From: Clostridia bacterium
Lineage (GTDB): Bacteria > Bacillota > Clostridia > Oscillospirales > Acutalibacteraceae
Length of the DNA stretch: 10,705 nucleotides
Assembly: GCA_024689165.1 (NCBI GenBank)
Contig: JAILDS010000298.1
Coordinates: 1 to 10,705, forward strand
Direction of reading: 5' to 3'
The notes under the pieces were generated by a model. The model was not told where the DNA came from and searched no databases. It worked only from the letters and a program-made list of their open reading frames with translations. The translations under genes and the position numbers were made by a program. Positions 1-9,800 of the stretch are shown here, piece by piece; within the stretch, counting starts at the first letter, position 1, and each line of letters starts with the position of its first letter.

Positions 1-1
1 G

Positions 2-517
2 AAGATCAGCCCGGAGTGGAAAGAGATAAACGCTCAGACCTGGCGCGGCTTTGAGGACGCATACAAGGCGGGCAAGCTCAGGGCAATAGGCGTGAGCAAC
101 TTCGAGCCCGAGCACATAAAGGCCCTCTGGGAAACGAACGACGTAAGGCCCATGGTCGACCAGCTCGAATTCCATCCCGGCTACACCCAGCCCGACACCG
201 TCAGCTGGGCGCAGGAAAACGGCATTCTCGTCGAAGCGTGGAGCCCTCTGGGCAGCGGAGCGGTCCTGTCGGACCCGACCGTCAACGCAATCGCCGCGAA
301 ATACGGCGTGAGCGCGGCGCGTCTCTGCGTCAGGTTCGCGCTCATGAACAAGGTCCTGCCCCTGCCCAAGAGCACTAAGGCTGAAAGGATTTCCGACAAC
401 GCCGACGTGTTCGGCTTTGAGATCTCAGAAGATGACATGAAAACACTGCGTAACCTGCCCGTCCTCGGATTCTCGGGCTTTTCCCCCGAGAACGCCCCTG
501 CGGACGCGATAGCGTAA
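2..517 (+). CDS. Aldo/keto reductase, 3' part (5' end outside window)
   Basis: NAD(P)H-dependent carbonyl reductase of the aldo/keto reductase superfamily, a cytosolic TIM-barrel enzyme that interconverts aldehydes or ketones and alcohols. The frame is open from base 2, so the gene runs off the left edge; 171 residues are visible. A GTG at 92 lies inside the conserved IGVSNF motif and is not a start. Visible family landmarks, in order, are GKLRAIGVSNF, the QLEFHP strand, WSPLGSG, and LPKSTKAERISDN, which matches the K-S-x4-R cofactor 2'-phosphate-binding motif, so NADPH is likely preferred. The order and spacing resemble the 2,5-diketogluconate reductase / YvgN-like group. The catalytic Asp, Tyr, Lys and His normally lie before this segment and cannot be checked. 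The stop is 6 bases before the glycyl radical enzyme start, so the two are almost certainly co-transcribed. The family call is firm; the substrate is unknown. Confidence 0.93.
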   Translation, partial: KISPEWKEINAQTWRGFEDAYKAGKLRAIGVSNFEPEHIKALWETNDVRPMVDQLEFHPGYTQPDTVSWAQENGILVEAWSPLGSGAVLSDPTVNAIAAKYGVSAARLCVRFALMNKVLPLPKSTKAERISDNADVFGFEISEDDMKTLRNLPVLGFSGFSPENAPADAIA

Positions 518-520
518 AGG
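516..520 (+). promoter_or_regulatory. Weak ribosome binding site overlapping the reductase stop codon
   Basis: The only purine-rich stretch before the glycyl radical enzyme ATG at 524 is AAAGG, which shares two bases with the TAA stop of the reductase and leaves just 3 bases before the ATG. That spacing is shorter than the usual 5-9. This suggests translation of the enzyme depends partly on ribosomes terminating on the reductase (translational coupling). That is inference from spacing alone. Confidence 0.35.
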
Positions 521-523
521 CTC

Positions 524-2686
524 ATGGATATCAAGCGTCTTGAACCCTTTGCCTGGGGCTACAGAAACTGCAGAAAAAACGACGTCGAGAGCAAGATCGC
601 CGCGGGTATAATGAGTTTTGCGCGTGAGATCGAGCTTGAGATAAAGCCCTCGGATTGGTTCGTCGGCCCTGTCGGCAAGATGGGCAGCTACGCCGTCAAC
701 TACTGCCGCGCGGACGGTATCGACCTCAGACGTGAAAAAAAGGACCGGGACTGCGCGAAATACCCGGAGCTTGACGAAGAACTCAACGTCAATTTCGACT
801 ACTTCTTTCCGTATGAGACTGCCCGCGTGATCAGCAAGGTCAGGTCTCCGATCCAGGAAAAGCTTGAGATCAACAAGTGCGCCTGGGCGGCAGGCGGCGG
901 CCACTCGAACCCGGATTATGAGATGCTGCTTCGTATCGGGACCGACGGTATCCGCCGGAAGATCTCGCTTTTCCGGAAGATCCACACTGACAGACAGGAT
1001 TTTTACGACGCGCTTGAGCTGACTCTCGACGCGCTTGAGCTTGTAGCGGAGCGTTACCGCGCTCTCGCGCTCGAAATGCTCCCGGGAGCCTGCGAAAAGG
1101 ACAGGCCCGTTCTTGAACGCCTTGCCCGCACTTTTGAGCAGATCCCTCAAAAAACTCCGCGCGACTTTTTTGAGGCCTGCGAAATGTTCTGGCTGTGCTT
1201 CACTTTCCTGGATATCGACTCGCCGGGGCTGTTCGACTACGCTCTCGGCGCCTATTACGAAAATGACGATAAGGCAGACCGTTGGGCGTGTCTTGAAAAG
1301 CTGTGGGAGCAATTCAAACCGACCCGCACGTGGAACCTCTGCGTCGGCAGGAGCGACGAATTCGGCAGGGACTATACCTGCGACCTGACTCTCGACGTCC
1401 TGAGGATGGCGCGCGAAAAGCATTACGACACGCCCAATCTGACGCTCAGGATCAACCCGAACACACCCGAAGAGGTCTGGCGCGAGGCAGTCGAGACGCT
1501 GGCGTCCGGTATCGGTATGCCCGCAATATACAACGACGAGTGCGTGTGTCCGGCCCTCGAGGCTATAGGCATCCCCGCCTCCGACGCGCGGCTTTACTGC
1601 ATGAACGGCTGCAACCAGATCGACATCTTCGGCAAATCGCACATGGGGCTCGAGGACGGAGAGATCAGCGTCGTCAAGGCGCTTGAGTTCGCTCTATTCG
1701 ACGGAGTTTGTCAATTCTCGGATGAACAGCTTGCGCCGCATACCGGCGACGCGAGAGAGTTCACAAGCTTTGACGAGCTTACGGATGCCTTTTTCTCCCA
1801 GCTGAGATACCTCGCAGACTACATCACGGACACTTCGAACAAGGCTCAGGAGCTCTTTGCCGAGTACGCCCCTAACCCGTACAAGTCGCTGATCGTGCAG
1901 GGCTGCATAGAAAAAGGACTTGACTACAAAAACAGAGGCCCGTTCTACGGGCACGGTCAGGTACTGACCGAAGGTCTTCCCGACGCCGCGGACTCTCTCG
2001 CCGCCGTGAAGCACTTCGTCTTCGACGAAAAAAAGTATACAATGCGCGAGCTTGTCGACGCTCTCGACGCGAATTTCGAAGGTTTCGACGAGCTTTACCG
2101 CGACTTTTCGACCTGGCACAAATTCGGCAACGACCTTGACGACGTCGATTCGATCTACAAAGAGATAAACGACCGCCTTTACGCGTATTTCCAGACCAAA
2201 AAGACCTGGCGCGGGGGCGTTTTCGGCGTAGGCTGTTCCACCTTCCACCGCGCCCCGAACTACGGATTCCATTGCGGGGCGCTGCCGAACGGGAAGAAAA
2301 AAGGCGAAAAGCTGCTTGCGGATTCCATAGGCGCTTCGCCGGGCTGTGACAAGTGCGGACCGACGGCTCTGCTGAATTCCGTCATGAACGCGAACCAGTA
2401 CCTCGCGACAAGCGGCAACGTCATGCAGATGAAGTTTTCAAAAGCTCAGTTCAATACCGAGACCGGCAAGGCGGCGTTCATCGCCCTTGCAAAGGCGTAT
2501 TTTACCGGCGGCGGACAGACGCTTCAGATAAACGTCGTGTCAAAAGAGGAGCTCCTTGACGCTCAGATACATCCCGAAAAGCATGAAAGCCTGCTCGTCA
2601 GGGTCGGCGGTTTCTCTCAATACTTCGTAAAGCTCCCTCCCCCGCTGCAGGAAAACATAATCGCGCGGACCGAGAACGCGCTCTGA
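524..2686 (+). CDS. Glycyl radical enzyme of the pyruvate formate-lyase-like family, unassigned class
   Basis: Oxygen-sensitive radical enzyme of 720 residues, shorter than the roughly 780-850 usual for dehydratase and lyase relatives. The PFL-like barrel covers about residues 1-590, with the motif GHSNPD at His127. The active-site loop near 356-367 contains GCNQID, with the presumed thiyl Cys363. The C-terminal glycyl radical domain (about 600-705) carries RVGGFS followed by a QENIIART tail, placing the radical on Gly696. Known dehydratases and decarboxylases have G-C-V-E, where the Glu is a catalytic base; here the +2 residue is Gln365. PFL has adjacent Cys-Cys, also absent. So neither glycerol/propanediol dehydratase, choline TMA-lyase nor true PFL is supported. 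The protein has 20 Cys, including C340/C342/C359/C363 around the active loop and C608-x2-C611 in the segment that usually reads G-x-D-x-x-G-P-T-A. The start at 524 directly follows the reductase stop. The adjacent activase supports a functional enzyme; the substrate is unknown. Confidence 0.93.
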   Translation: MDIKRLEPFAWGYRNCRKNDVESKIAAGIMSFAREIELEIKPSDWFVGPVGKMGSYAVNYCRADGIDLRREKKDRDCAKYPELDEELNVNFDYFFPYETARVISKVRSPIQEKLEINKCAWAAGGGHSNPDYEMLLRIGTDGIRRKISLFRKIHTDRQDFYDALELTLDALELVAERYRALALEMLPGACEKDRPVLERLARTFEQIPQKTPRDFFEACEMFWLCFTFLDIDSPGLFDYALGAYYENDDKADRWACLEKLWEQFKPTRTWNLCVGRSDEFGRDYTCDLTLDVLRMAREKHYDTPNLTLRINPNTPEEVWREAVETLASGIGMPAIYNDECVCPALEAIGIPASDARLYCMNGCNQIDIFGKSHMGLEDGEISVVKALEFALFDGVCQFSDEQLAPHTGDAREFTSFDELTDAFFSQLRYLADYITDTSNKAQELFAEYAPNPYKSLIVQGCIEKGLDYKNRGPFYGHGQVLTEGLPDAADSLAAVKHFVFDEKKYTMRELVDALDANFEGFDELYRDFSTWHKFGNDLDDVDSIYKEINDRLYAYFQTKKTWRGGVFGVGCSTFHRAPNYGFHCGALPNGKKKGEKLLADSIGASPGCDKCGPTALLNSVMNANQYLATSGNVMQMKFSKAQFNTETGKAAFIALAKAYFTGGGQTLQINVVSKEELLDAQIHPEKHESLLVRVGGFSQYFVKLPPPLQENIIARTENAL

Positions 2687-2757
2687 CCGCGCCCCGGCGT
2701 GGCTGCGCAAAACAGCGTGAAGCCGGCAATCCCCCGGATATTTCGCATTTCCTTGAC

Positions 2758-3720
2758 ATGACCGCAACGATCTTTGACATACAACGTTTCAGCATACATG
2801 ACGGGCCGGGCATCCGCACGACCGTCTTTTTCAAGGGCTGCGGGATGCGGTGCCTTTGGTGCCACAACCCCGAATCGCAAAAAAAGACGCCCGAGCTGAT
2901 GTTTTACGCTCACAGGTGCGTCAAATGCGGCAAGTGCGCCGGGTTCTGCGCGAACGCGTTGACAACCCCCGGCATGCCGGCGTCTGATCCCGACACTGAG
3001 GAGTCGGCCGGTCAGAGCTTTGAGGCGCAGGGACAGCCGGAGCGTCAGCCTCTTGTCTCGTCAGGCAAAGCTTCGGGCAATTGTCTTCGCTGCGGGGAAT
3101 GCGCTTCGGTATGTCCCGCCGGTGCCAGGGAAAAAAGCGGGAAAGAAGAAACTGTTTCGTATATTTTCGGGACCGTTCTGCGCGACAGAGCGTATTATTC
3201 TGCCTCGGGCGGCGGCGTGACCGCCTCGGGCGGCGAACCTCTCCTTCAGGCGGACGCAGTCGCGGAACTGTTTGAGCTTTGCAGGAATGAGGGCATAAAC
3301 ACGGCGCTTGAGACCGCCGGTAACGCACGTTTTTCGGAGCTTGAAAAGCTAGTCGGCGTCACCGATCTGTTCCTCTATGATATAAAAGGGATCGACGCCG
3401 AAAGACACAGGCTCAATACGGGCGTTTCAAACGAGCTCATTCTCGAAAACGCTCGCAGGCTCTGCGTGACCGGCGCCGACGTCCTGTTCAGGATGCCCGT
3501 CATCCCCGGGTATAACGACGATGAGATCGGCCCGGTCGCAGGATTCGCCCGTTCGCTGGGCAAAAAGCTCGAACTGCTCGCGTACCATAACACAGGCTCG
3601 GCAAAATACGCCGCGATCGGCATCCCGTTCCCGCTCGGTCACGTCGACCCTCCGACCGCGGAACATATGCTCCGCCTTGCAGAAACGAACGTCGCGGTAT
3701 ATAACCCGACCGGGATCTGA
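2758..3720 (+). CDS. Glycyl radical enzyme activase (radical SAM, two 4Fe-4S ferredoxin motifs)
   Basis: Radical-SAM enzyme that cleaves S-adenosylmethionine and abstracts hydrogen from the target glycine of its partner, here presumably Gly696 of the upstream enzyme. The N-terminus IFDIQRFSIHDGPGIRTT is the classic activase opening. The radical-SAM cluster is C28-x3-C32-x2-C35. Two ferredoxin clusters follow: C54/C57/C60/C64 and C109/C112/C115/C119. SGGGVTASGGEP at about 150-161 is the conserved glycine-rich SAM-binding segment. At 320 residues with two extra clusters it resembles activases of dehydratase- and decarboxylase-type enzymes, not the short PFL activase. Oddities: the first ferredoxin motif ends C-A-N where C-P is usual, and 44 residues rich in Pro, Ser, Gln and Glu separate the clusters, longer than I expect for the family. 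ATG 2758 is the first start in the frame after the preceding gene and fits the family N-terminus, but no clear Shine-Dalgarno sequence precedes it. The 71-base gap after the enzyme shows no convincing promoter. Confidence 0.95.
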   Translation: MTATIFDIQRFSIHDGPGIRTTVFFKGCGMRCLWCHNPESQKKTPELMFYAHRCVKCGKCAGFCANALTTPGMPASDPDTEESAGQSFEAQGQPERQPLVSSGKASGNCLRCGECASVCPAGAREKSGKEETVSYIFGTVLRDRAYYSASGGGVTASGGEPLLQADAVAELFELCRNEGINTALETAGNARFSELEKLVGVTDLFLYDIKGIDAERHRLNTGVSNELILENARRLCVTGADVLFRMPVIPGYNDDEIGPVAGFARSLGKKLELLAYHNTGSAKYAAIGIPFPLGHVDPPTAEHMLRLAETNVAVYNPTGI

Positions 3721-3800
3721 TCACGGACGTCAGATCGCGAACAAACGGTTCCTGCGGCTCATTCACTTGCCCGTTGCGAATTAACACATAAAAAACAGCG

Positions 3801-3826
3801 CGGCGGCTGACTTTCGTCAGCCGCCG
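3801..3826. terminator. Convergent, probably bidirectional rho-independent terminator
   Basis: A perfect 10-bp inverted repeat (CGGCGGCTGA at 3801-3810 and its complement at 3817-3826) encloses a 6-base loop CTTTCG. Read on the minus strand, the stem is followed after CGCTG by six T residues (bases 3795-3790), a good terminator for the giant gene whose stop is 38 bases upstream. Read on the plus strand, the stem is followed by AAGAATTTTG, a weaker U-tract, 80 bases after the activase stop. The whole 3721-3864 gap otherwise shows no gene. Confidence 0.8.
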
Positions 3827-3864
3827 AAGAATTTTGTTGCCGCTCGGGACCGAAGACCCGAAGA

Positions 3865-6800
3865 TCAGACGTGGGACGTGAGCGTCGTGATGGCGTGGAT
3901 GATGGACTGGATCCACTTCCACAGCCTCTGCCAGAAGGTCAGATGCTCTTCCTGGATCTCGCCGCTGACGGCGGTGAAGACGCCGGTGAACGGGCTGTCG
4001 CCGCCGGAGCAGTTGACCTCACAGTAGAGGTACTTGCCGACGTAGCTCGACGAAATGGTCACCATCGGGCCGGAGCCGATGTAGTTGACGGAGGTCGCCT
4101 CGGCAGCGGCGGCGTCGGGGTTGGAGACTACGTACCAGTTGTACTGGGCGTAGGCCGCGGCTGCGGAGGGCAGGTTCGTGACCGTGCAGCGCGCGGTTTC
4201 GCCGGCCTTGAGGGTCGAGTAAATGACCGCCCTGATGACCAGCGGGTTGCCGTGTTCATCAACGAGATTGGCAAGGTCGACCTTGTTGACCGTCAGAAGC
4301 AGCGTCGAGGACGAGGTCGCGTAGTTGACAGCGTCCGCAGGCGTGTAGATAACGGTGTGCTGGTAGTTGCCGGCGCCGTCGGGCGTACCGTTCGGATCGG
4401 CAAGGGCAAAGCTGCCGCCGTTGGGCTCGGAATCGCCGAGAACTGCCTGAGAGTAGACCTCGCCGAAGTTCATGGTAGCGGTCGTCGGGAAGCGGAAGCC
4501 GGAAGCCTCGGCCTTGGTGATAACGACCGTCAGGGTCGGGTTAGTAAGCGTCAGCTTGTAGTTGCCCGCCTTCGTGCCGGAAAGAGTCGGCATCGGGTTC
4601 GCGGCGGTGCCGAAGGTAACGGTCCTGCTGCCCGCGTTGGCGGAGCTGAGCGTCGCCGTGACCGCGTCGGCGGTAAGGTATACGGTGTCGTCGGCGTAGA
4701 CGTTGGAAAGAGCGCTGAAGTACACGTCGATGGCGGTGGTGCCGTCATACTCGCGCCCGGCGGCGGAAGCGGTCGTGGTGACCTCTCTCTTCGTAACCGT
4801 CAGCGACGCGCTCTGATAGGTGATGCTGTAGTTGGAAGAGAAGAGGGTCGTTCCGAGGCTGACCGGGTAGGTGCCGACGTCGGAACCGGCGTTGTAAGTG
4901 CAGTTGACGGTTATGTTGCCGCTGATGCCGTCGGGCAGGACGTTGTTGACGACCGTGCCCGTGCTTCCGGCAAAGCCGCCGGCGGCTGCGATAACGTAGG
5001 TCGCGTTGATGGTCGGTCTCGCGCTGCCGTAGACCACGGAAGTCGCCGCGGGAACGGCCGTGAAGGTGATCGCGCGTTTGTCGAGCTCAACGACGACCTT
5101 CCTTGAAAGGGTCTTGTAGTTGCCTGCGGTATCGCCCGGGACTGCGTAAACGGCGGCGTAGCTCTTTCTGCCGGCCTGCGGGGTGACGGAACCGTCGACC
5201 CACGTCCAGCCGTCGACCGCGAAGACGTAATCGCCGTCAAGCGTAGCGCCGGCGTCGTAAACGCCCGTGAAGCTCGGGGTCAACACGTTGGGTGTTGCCT
5301 GGGTGATCTTGACCCTGACGGTACCCTGGTTGAGGATGACGAGCTCGTAGTTGCCGGCGACGGTACCGCCGAGTGAAAGCCCATTGAAGGAGCTTATCGA
5401 GCGGGAGCCGACGTTGGCGGAGTCGAGCACGGCGCTCGCGCCGTCGTTGATGTAGACGCAGAAAGCGTCCTCATCGTCGGTAGAGTCTCTGTCGGCAAGC
5501 GGATAGTTGGAATCCTCGCCGAAGTTGATGAAGCTGATGTGGTCCGCGGTGAGAGTATTCGTACCGTCGTAGACCCTGCCGGTCGCCACGACCTTGGCGG
5601 TTATCGTGCGCGGCGTGATGGATGCGGCGGAGCTGCCGAACGTGAAGGTATAGTTGGAGCTCTTGTTGCCCTGAAGGGCGCCGCCGGTGGCGGTGACGGC
5701 GATGTTCTCACCGACGTCGACGGAGGCAAAATTGAGTTCGACAAGCTCTTCGATGATGTCGACGTCGTCAGAGCCGATGACGCCGGTCACGGTGAAGCCG
5801 GCTGCGGTCGCCGAGGCGGCGGTCTCACCGTCGTAAACCTTGTCTGCGGCGGTGAAGGTGACCGTCAGAGGAGCCTTTTCGATGGTGAGCGTACCGATGA
5901 GAAGACCGGAGACGGGACCGTAAACAAGGTCGCCGTTGGAGTTGACGGCTTCGTTCTGAGCATTCGGGCTGACGTCGTCGAGCACTTCCTGAGGAAGGGC
6001 AGCGACGTCGATCGTAACGTTGTAGCTGCCTGCAGCGCTCGGAGCGGTCGTCAGACCGTTGTATTTCACGGTTATCGCGCCTACGCAGTTCGCGCCGGTG
6101 AGATAGGTGTCGACATACACGAAGTACTGCCCCGCGTTGTAGACGACCTGCGCGCCGTAGTTCGCAGCGTAATCGGCGGGCGTGAAGGCGGCGCCGTTAT
6201 GCACCCACGTGGTCTCGTTGCTGCTCCACTGGAGCTGAGCGAGCGTGAGCTTGTTGAGCTTCGGGCAGATCTTTGCGGTCACGTCGGACGTCAGCGTACC
6301 GGTGTACGGGCAGTCGTCCGAGGAATCGTTGGCGGTTATCGTCAGCGTAAGGTAGTGCCCCTCGTAGTCGTTGGTAAGCACAAGAGTCGACCTTGTCAGC
6401 GTCGTCGGATCTGCCGTCGCGGGCGCGCCGTTCCACTGGTAAGAAATGTAGGCGGCCTGTTCAACGCTTGTCAGGGCCGGCTCGACAGCGCTGAAATCAG
6501 CGGCAAGCAGTTCGCCGACCATGGCCGAACCGTTGATGATGAGCGTGCCGGACAGAGCCCTTCTGTTTATGGCAAGGGTCGCCGTCACCGCGTCTACTGT
6601 GTAGTTCTGGCTGGCAGGAGTGAAGGCGGCGGCGACGGACGCGCCCCTGTTGGTCCACGCCGGGACGCTCGCGAGGTCAACGCCGGTGAACGACCACGTT
6701 CCCGCGATTCCGGAAAGCTGGGCGGGCGTGTTGAACACCGCGTCGCCGTAGGTCTCGCCGTAGGTGATGGTGCCGGTCATCGCGTCGGTCACGGTGATCC

Positions 6801-9800
6801 TCTTGGCGGTAACTGTCAGCTTAACGACAGTCTCGTCATATATTACATTATAATTGAGCAGATAATCGTCGCCCGTCACAACGTCTTCGTTGTAAAGCTC
6901 GATGTTGTACTGACCTACGTTTGTCGAGCTCGTGTAGCGCGGGTTCGCGTCGAAGTCGGGGAGCTCAAACGCCGAGCCGGGGGCGAGAGCGGAGATGTCC
7001 GTTATCGTCGATTCGAAGTCGGCAAGGTCGGTCAAACGGTAGGTAAACGTCGGCGCGGGAGAGGAATACGTAACGCTGACGGGTCTCGGCGCGATCGTCA
7101 TGTCCTTCTTGAGGACGGTCAGCGTTCCGGGAACGACGTCGAGATCGTAGTTGTCGGAAAGGTCGGCGAGATCGACGTCGATGTCATAAGTGCCGGCGCC
7201 GCGGTTCGACGCGTCGGAAATACTGTACACGGTCGACAGCGACCACACGGGGGTCGTGCCCGAGCTTGTGATGTCGCTGAGCGTTTTGCCCTCGGGTATG
7301 CCCTCTACGGTAACGTCGCCCGTCAAGTTGTACGCAGTGCCGTAGGTGACCTCAGAGTCGGGGCCGGTGGCGGTTATCGTCTTCTTGGCTACCGTGAACG
7401 AAGCGGTGTTGTCGGCAACGAAACGGTAGTTCGACGCGCTGTCGTCCGCGCCGTTGAGCGCAACCGTCATGGCGTAGCTGCCTGCGTCGCTGAACTGGAC
7501 GTAGCTCGAGCTGATCTCGGGCGATCCGATCTTGGTCAGGACGGTCGTCCCGGAGGAGTTCTTGATGGCGTCGCCGTCGGCGTAAAGCCCGGTCTCATAC
7601 TCGTTGGCGTTCGCGACGGTGTAGACGACGTCATAGGTCGGTGCCGCGTCGCCGTAGGTTATGGTATCCGTCGGGTTGTTCTGAAGCGTGCCGCTGACGC
7701 TGATAACGCCCTTTTCGACCGTCATGATGACAAGGCAGTTCTCTCTGACGGTGTAGTTGGTCGTCGAAGCGGGCGTGAACGTCGCGTAATAGCGGTTGAC
7801 CGAGGCTGTCGGCACGATGCTGCCGTCTGTCCAGGTGAACGTGCCGGCGGGGTGAGCGAGGTCGGTCGCCTCTATCGTCCACGATGCGGCTATGTCGTTG
7901 AGCGTCCTTCCGAAATGGTAGGTCTGTCCGGCAAAGTTGTAGTCATAGACCTGGCTCGTCAGCTTGTTGATCGTCAGCGTCAGACCGGTAGTGGAAAAGC
8001 TCAGCGTGTAGTTGTTCGCGGCGGCGCCCTGAAGCGTCGGGGTCGCGTCAAGCCAGGACGAAAAGCTTCTCGTGCCCGCGTCCGCGGAGCTGAAGGTCGC
8101 CCAGGCGGTATTCGGGCTGTCGGTCGAGACCGCCTTGACGTAAACGTCGTCGGTGGATACCGTGCCCGAGAGAGCGAAGTTGACCTTGCCGGTGGCGAGC
8201 GCGTTGTAGTCTCTCGCTTCGGTCGAAAGGACAGCCGTTATCGTCTTTTTGCCGATGACGAGCTTGCCGGTGTTATCGGCATAGGTTATGGAGTAATTGG
8301 TCGTATTGAAGTTTGAGTAGGTCCCGCCGGAAAGGATCACGTCGTAAGTACCTATCGGGTCGGTCGCGTTGTGCGCGGCGGCGGTGGGCTTGAGAGTGGC
8401 GGAATATGTCTGGATCGTCAGATTGGAGATGATATTGGTCACAAGCCCGGAGTCCCTGGGGGCGAGTCCGGAGGAGTTCGACCCGTCGCTGGCGCCCTCA
8501 GGCACGCTGATCTTCGCCTTTATCGCGGTTCCCGCGTCGGCGGCGGAGGTAGCGTAGTCGATATCGACCTCCTCGCTGACGCTTATCGTGATCGCGCGCT
8601 TGGCCATGTTGTAGCTCAGAGTGAGCTGGGCGGTTTTATAGTTCGCGGCGACGGTGTCCGCGGCGGCGGGCGTCCAGGTCACCTGCGTCGTGCCGGAGGC
8701 GGTGACTATGCCGCTGCCGGACAGGAACGAGAGAGTGCCGGCGGGCGTCTCGGTAGCGTTATTGTAAAGCCCGGTCTTCTGCGCCTTGTAATAGGTCGTT
8801 CCGCTTATCGTTTTTGCGATATTGCTCAGATCGGCGGTGCTTACCGCGTCGCCGTAGGTCACAGATACGCTGTCCGGGAAGCCGGTCGGCGCTATCTTTT
8901 CGATCGTTACCGAGAACTCCGCGCTGGCGCTGTTGATGTTAAGGGAATTCGCGTTATCGGGAGAGCTCTTGTCGTCCGCGAGATAAATCCGGAACAGGTA
9001 AGTGCCGGCGTTCTTCGGGTAGTTTGAGGTCTTCCACGTGTCGCTGGAATTGTTCCGCCACTGCAGGCACGCCTTGCGTATGCCGGTGGAGTTATAGAAG
9101 TTGAAGCTGTTGGAGACGAGGCTCGTGATCTCCGTTGTCGTGCCGGCGTACTTGACCTTCACGGAGTTCATCGTCGTGTCGCCGTGAACAGTGTGGTCGG
9201 GTCCGAACTCCTCGCCGGTGTAGTTGAACGTCAGGTCTCCGACGTTTTCAAACGCGACGTTCCTCGCGTCGATCTGCTTGTAATCGATAAAGACGTAGAC
9301 GGGCACATTCCTCGAAGCGCCGTCATTGGAATGAGCAGCCATGAGATCAACGGTCGCGTAATTGTCGGACGTAAAGATGGTGACCTTCGGCAAAGAGGCG
9401 TCCGCATCGCCGGCATTTTTATCAAGTCCTATATAATAGTTAGTGTTTATCGCCCCGCCCGGATTGTTCGTGTCGACCGTGACGGCAGCGTTATCATAAT
9501 TGTCGGTACGCCAGTAATAATTTGAATTGTAAAGCTCGGCGTTGCTGAATTGTGTCAGGCTGGCGCCGGTGAAAGGAGCGTATGAAGTCGAGTCGATCTG
9601 AGTCCCCGCGGAGTTCCAGATTCTGTAGAGAACGTGCACGCGGGAGCGCGCGGGATTGCTGCGGACATTGGAACTGTTATAAGCAGCCGGATAGCCGTTC
9701 GTCATCGCTGCCGCTCCGTTGCTGTTCGAAGTAGCCCACGTAATGCTCGCGTCAGTGTTCTTTGTAGTTCCGTCATCAACGTAAAACTCACCGACGGAGG

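Noticed and set aside
425..1642. 405-codon minus-strand open frame opposite the glycyl radical enzyme
   Set aside because: Overlaps a complete, family-conserved enzyme and has no recognisable motif of its own.
524..2686. Annotation as true pyruvate formate-lyase or as B12-independent glycerol dehydratase
   Set aside because: The Cys-Cys pair of the former and the G-C-V-E motif of the latter are both absent, so a specific function name is not supported.
3714..3736. 7-bp inverted repeat (GATCTGA / TCAGATC) spanning the activase stop
   Set aside because: Short stem, 9-base loop and no following T-tract; the 3801-3826 hairpin is a far better terminator.
3871..5106. 411-codon plus-strand open frame opposite the 3' end of the giant gene
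   Set aside because: Same Arg/Gly/Val-rich antisense composition and no domain; shadow of modules 15-18.
5539..8316. 925-codon plus-strand open frame opposite the giant gene
   Set aside because: Product is an Arg/Gly/Val/Asp-rich string without recognisable domain, lying exactly antisense to well-formed MBG/YDG modules; it is a shadow of GC-rich codon use.
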